Positions 61,007 to 64,000 of a stretch of DNA of 64,000 bases are shown piece by piece. Location of the stretch: NCBI GenBank assembly GCA_023974075.1, contig CM043801.1, positions 20,639,236 through 20,703,235 on the forward strand. Direction: 5' to 3'. This stretch comes from Chaenocephalus aceratus. Lineage: Eukaryota > Chordata > Actinopteri > Perciformes > Channichthyidae. The first letter of the stretch is position 1, and every line of letters begins with the position of its first letter. The notes beneath the pieces were generated by a model, which searched no databases, was not told the DNA's origin, and saw only the letters and a list, made by a program, of their open reading frames with translations. The position numbers and the translations under genes are program-made.

Positions 61007-63779
61007 GTAAGTATTTTCCGGCTCTGTGAGCACTGTGAAGCTAACTGTGAGACTCGAATACCGGGGATGACAGGTCTCTACGCTAGCAACTGCCTGCTAA
61101 CTAGCTGGTCAAACGAGAAAAACATGTCATTGTCAAGTAAAAATTGCAATTATTAGGACAAATAACCGAAATAACATTAGCTGTGTTATCAGTTAAATTC
61201 AAACGCTACCTTGATTTGAAAATGCTTTCGTCGTTTGACGTTAGCTACTGTTAGCATGTCCAACGTTAAGGAAACTTCATCAGTGACATACTAGCAATTG
61301 GTAGCAAGCTAAGTAGCAGGCCTGATAGTGTCAGCTAACTTGACGCTAGCTAAGTTACAATCAGTCTGCAAGTATTATAATGCTATTGTAAGAGCAAGAT
61401 GTCTTGGCTGTTGGTCTTTTGTTACACCACGCATTTGGCGTGGGCTGTTATAGATGGCAATTTACACATTCGCATGTTTTGTTAGCCTGAGAGCTAACGC
61501 CACTTCAGCACTTACTCAAGGCTACAGTAAACATGTCTAAGGTAACCTTAGTAGTTAGTGTTGTTGACGTCCAACCACACCAACTACGTTACCAGAACCA
61601 CTTTCACACATTTATTTCATCCGCTGAGCGCTGGGCTGAATTACATCTTCACCCATAATGAAATCCCGTTATTAGCGCAGTTGTCATGTCGTGGTATATA
61701 CAATCTTATTTGAGCTCTGATAGACAAAATTGCAACATCCATTCCTCGTTGAGATTGATGGTGTGATACCGTTTTTGTTCTGCTTGATATCCAGGGTTAT
61801 GAGTGGGTGTCTGGCAGAATGAGTCAGTGAGCAGATGAGCGAGTGATCATAGTTAATCTTCCATTGAAATGTTGATCCCACATGCAATGCAAGACCAGCC
61901 AATTAGACCACAATTTAATCACACTACCAGATGGTCAACCTAATTGGAATTAAGGTATTCATATAATGTGATCCAAATATAGTAGCTATTGAAACTCCTC
62001 CTTATACCAATGCTGATTCTATGGATTACCAGTACTCTTTTCCCCCAATTTCAAACATGTATGCTGGTACCTTTTGCATGGAACTGATCACAACAATGTT
62101 AATGTTAAGAAATGTCAAAACAACTGAGTTGGCAGCTCATGTGACGGAGTGACTTGGCAGAAACCACATTATCAAATTACAAATCAAATCAGATACAAAT
62201 CAAATGTCATTCAACTTTGCCATACAATTATATTTGTATATACATATATTAATTTCAGGCAGAAAGGTTAACTTTTCCAAGGTTATAAAGAGGTTTGACA
62301 CACATTGCACCGGCGTCTAATTAACTGTCTCCGTAGAAACGTCAGGGAGCTTATGTCATGGTTTACTGACTTTTATTCCTTTTTTAATCCTTTGATCGTG
62401 GACATTTACCTGTTTGCTAGAGCCAATCAGCACTTGCTTTGTGTTTGGGGTTGTAAAGCCTTTCATGACGAGTAGACAAGACAATGGCACAGTTTTCATA
62501 GTCTTGCCTATTATTATTATTATTATTATTATTATAACGTTTTCTGTTTTAACATTGATAGGCAACATATCACCATACTGCAAAAATATGTCTGTTCCTT
62601 GGTTGATGCATGATCCTGACAGTCCACAGATTATATTATTGTCTGCAGTAAACCTAAAAAATATAAGGATTTCTTAAACATTCTCCTTTCTTGATTGGTT
62701 TGTTATGGCTTCGATTTCTGCCAGATGAATGGCATTACTGATATAGCTCTCTGTTGTTATTGATATGGCTACACTAGTTCAAAAGAGTGATTCAATCATG
62801 GCTTTTCCGTTAGCTATAGCTCCTGTGCTGTTGCCCTAAAATGCTTGATCACATTTCTATACACTTGCAAAGTTATCTGACACAAGGCATCAACTGTCAT
62901 TATGGTATCACAGATGGAGGACGTTATAAGCAACACAAATGTTAGCTTGTTTACCATTCTGCTACACTTTAGTAACCAATACTCACTATTAACTCATCAA
63001 TCCCCACTGCAAGGTAGAAATTGGTTGCTTAGTATGGAAGTCTTTGTTTATGTATATATGGATATAGTAACATTTTACAAGAGCCATACTATTGTGTGCT
63101 AAATCTAGCGATGTTTTGATACCAGAAATAAAATAGTTGCTTTCAATAGCAATGACATTTAAAAACTCTTGGTACCCAATCGATTCCAGGGTTCAAAATG
63201 ATACATCTCATGTACTTTAACATACACTCCTTATATATCTATATCTTCTTTTTTTTTATAAAAGTATCGGAGGTCGTCATTCCACAGTTTCTTGACAAAA
63301 AGCCACATTAAACAAGATTACATTTGAACACTTCATGGCAATGTTAAAAGTGACCTTCCCCGATTATAGAGTTTTCCTTAAGATTATGCATGTCAATACA
63401 AGTCAATAACACCTCCAAAACCAGCTGCTAACGTCACCTAGCTGTACTCCTGCTGACTTCTATACCTGTATTTATTCAGGTTTCTTAACTGTCCATATTA
63501 TGTGTGCAGTGTTGAGCAAAAGAGATATGGATGTGCTGACAGCAAACAGCTGTTAGGGAGAGAGGGTGCAAGGCCGTAGGAACAATACAGTAGGTGCAAG
63601 TGAAAACAAGTACTGTCACGATTTCACAACATTGGTACCGAAGCATCGGTTCTCATGACATCCTTGCCTAATTGTGTTGCAATAAATAATCCTTAACAAG
63701 ACTTTCGCCATCCAACATGATGAAATAAAAAACCGAACATTTTCAGGTAAACACACTTTCATCTCTCTGTCCCTCCTAG
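61007..63779 (+). other. cul3 intron 1
   Basis: A 2.77-kb intron, gtaagt...cctcctag. It contains a (TTA)8 repeat at 62511-62535 and AT-rich stretches. No other feature was recognised. Confidence 0.8.
62511..62535. repeat. (TTA)8 microsatellite
   Basis: Trinucleotide repeat inside cul3 intron 1. Confidence 0.9.
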
Positions 63780-63998
<219 letters not shown>

Positions 63999-64000
63999 AT

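Overview
The window looks like nuclear DNA of a ray-finned (teleost) fish. Genes are split by GT-AG introns, long dinucleotide microsatellites are abundant, and the transposons are of types typical of fish: hAT and TTAA-target MITEs, a DIRS-like tyrosine-recombinase retroelement, L2/Rex-type LINE tails and a tRNA-derived SINE. The species cannot be named from the sequence.

There are four genes. (1) A single-exon RAP2 small GTPase, best matched to rap2b, lies on the minus strand at 978-1526. (2) A complete muscleblind-like gene, best matched to mbnl1, lies on the minus strand. Nine coding exons between 31198 and 6899 assemble into a predicted 395-residue protein with four CCCH zinc fingers, and every exon junction keeps frame. 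The set includes the ultraconserved 54-nt regulated exon, the 36-nt exon and the short exon before the final HKYLTQM exon. A long 5'UTR exon with a strong acceptor at 31969 and a possible non-coding first exon near 40 kb extend the gene upstream. (3) A small two-exon gene on the plus strand (59415-60316) encodes a 92-residue protein with an N-terminal coiled coil, tentatively CCDC195-like. (4) The first two coding exons of cul3 (60947-61006 and 63780-63977, plus strand) run off the right edge.

Layout: 1-1.75 kb rap2b; 1.75-4.4 kb intergenic; 4.4-31.97 kb mbnl1 3'UTR, coding exons and introns; 31.97-about 40.6 kb the probable 5' intron and first exon/promoter; 40.6-52.7 kb intergenic or further 5' intron; 52.7-58.4 kb a nested transposon block (TTAA element containing a decayed DIRS element containing a 5'-truncated LINE); 59.2-64 kb the ccdc195-like gene and the start of cul3, in tandem with only about 180 bp between the polyA signal of the first and the promoter motif of the second.

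The gene products do not form one pathway. RAP2B is a prenylated Ras-family switch, MBNL1 is an RNA-binding splicing regulator and CUL3 is an E3 ligase scaffold. The most informative sequence is the splicing regulation built into mbnl1: a roughly 180-nt AG-free zone with ten YGCY motifs before the 54-nt exon, a tandemly duplicated 5' splice site 45 nt apart, and a (CT)34 tract 19 nt inside an intron. Three perfect or near-zero-loop palindromes (30.2, 36.6, 47.5 kb) and a DIRS insertion carrying an inverted piece of its host transposon are the main structural oddities. I did not find a clearly new biological system.
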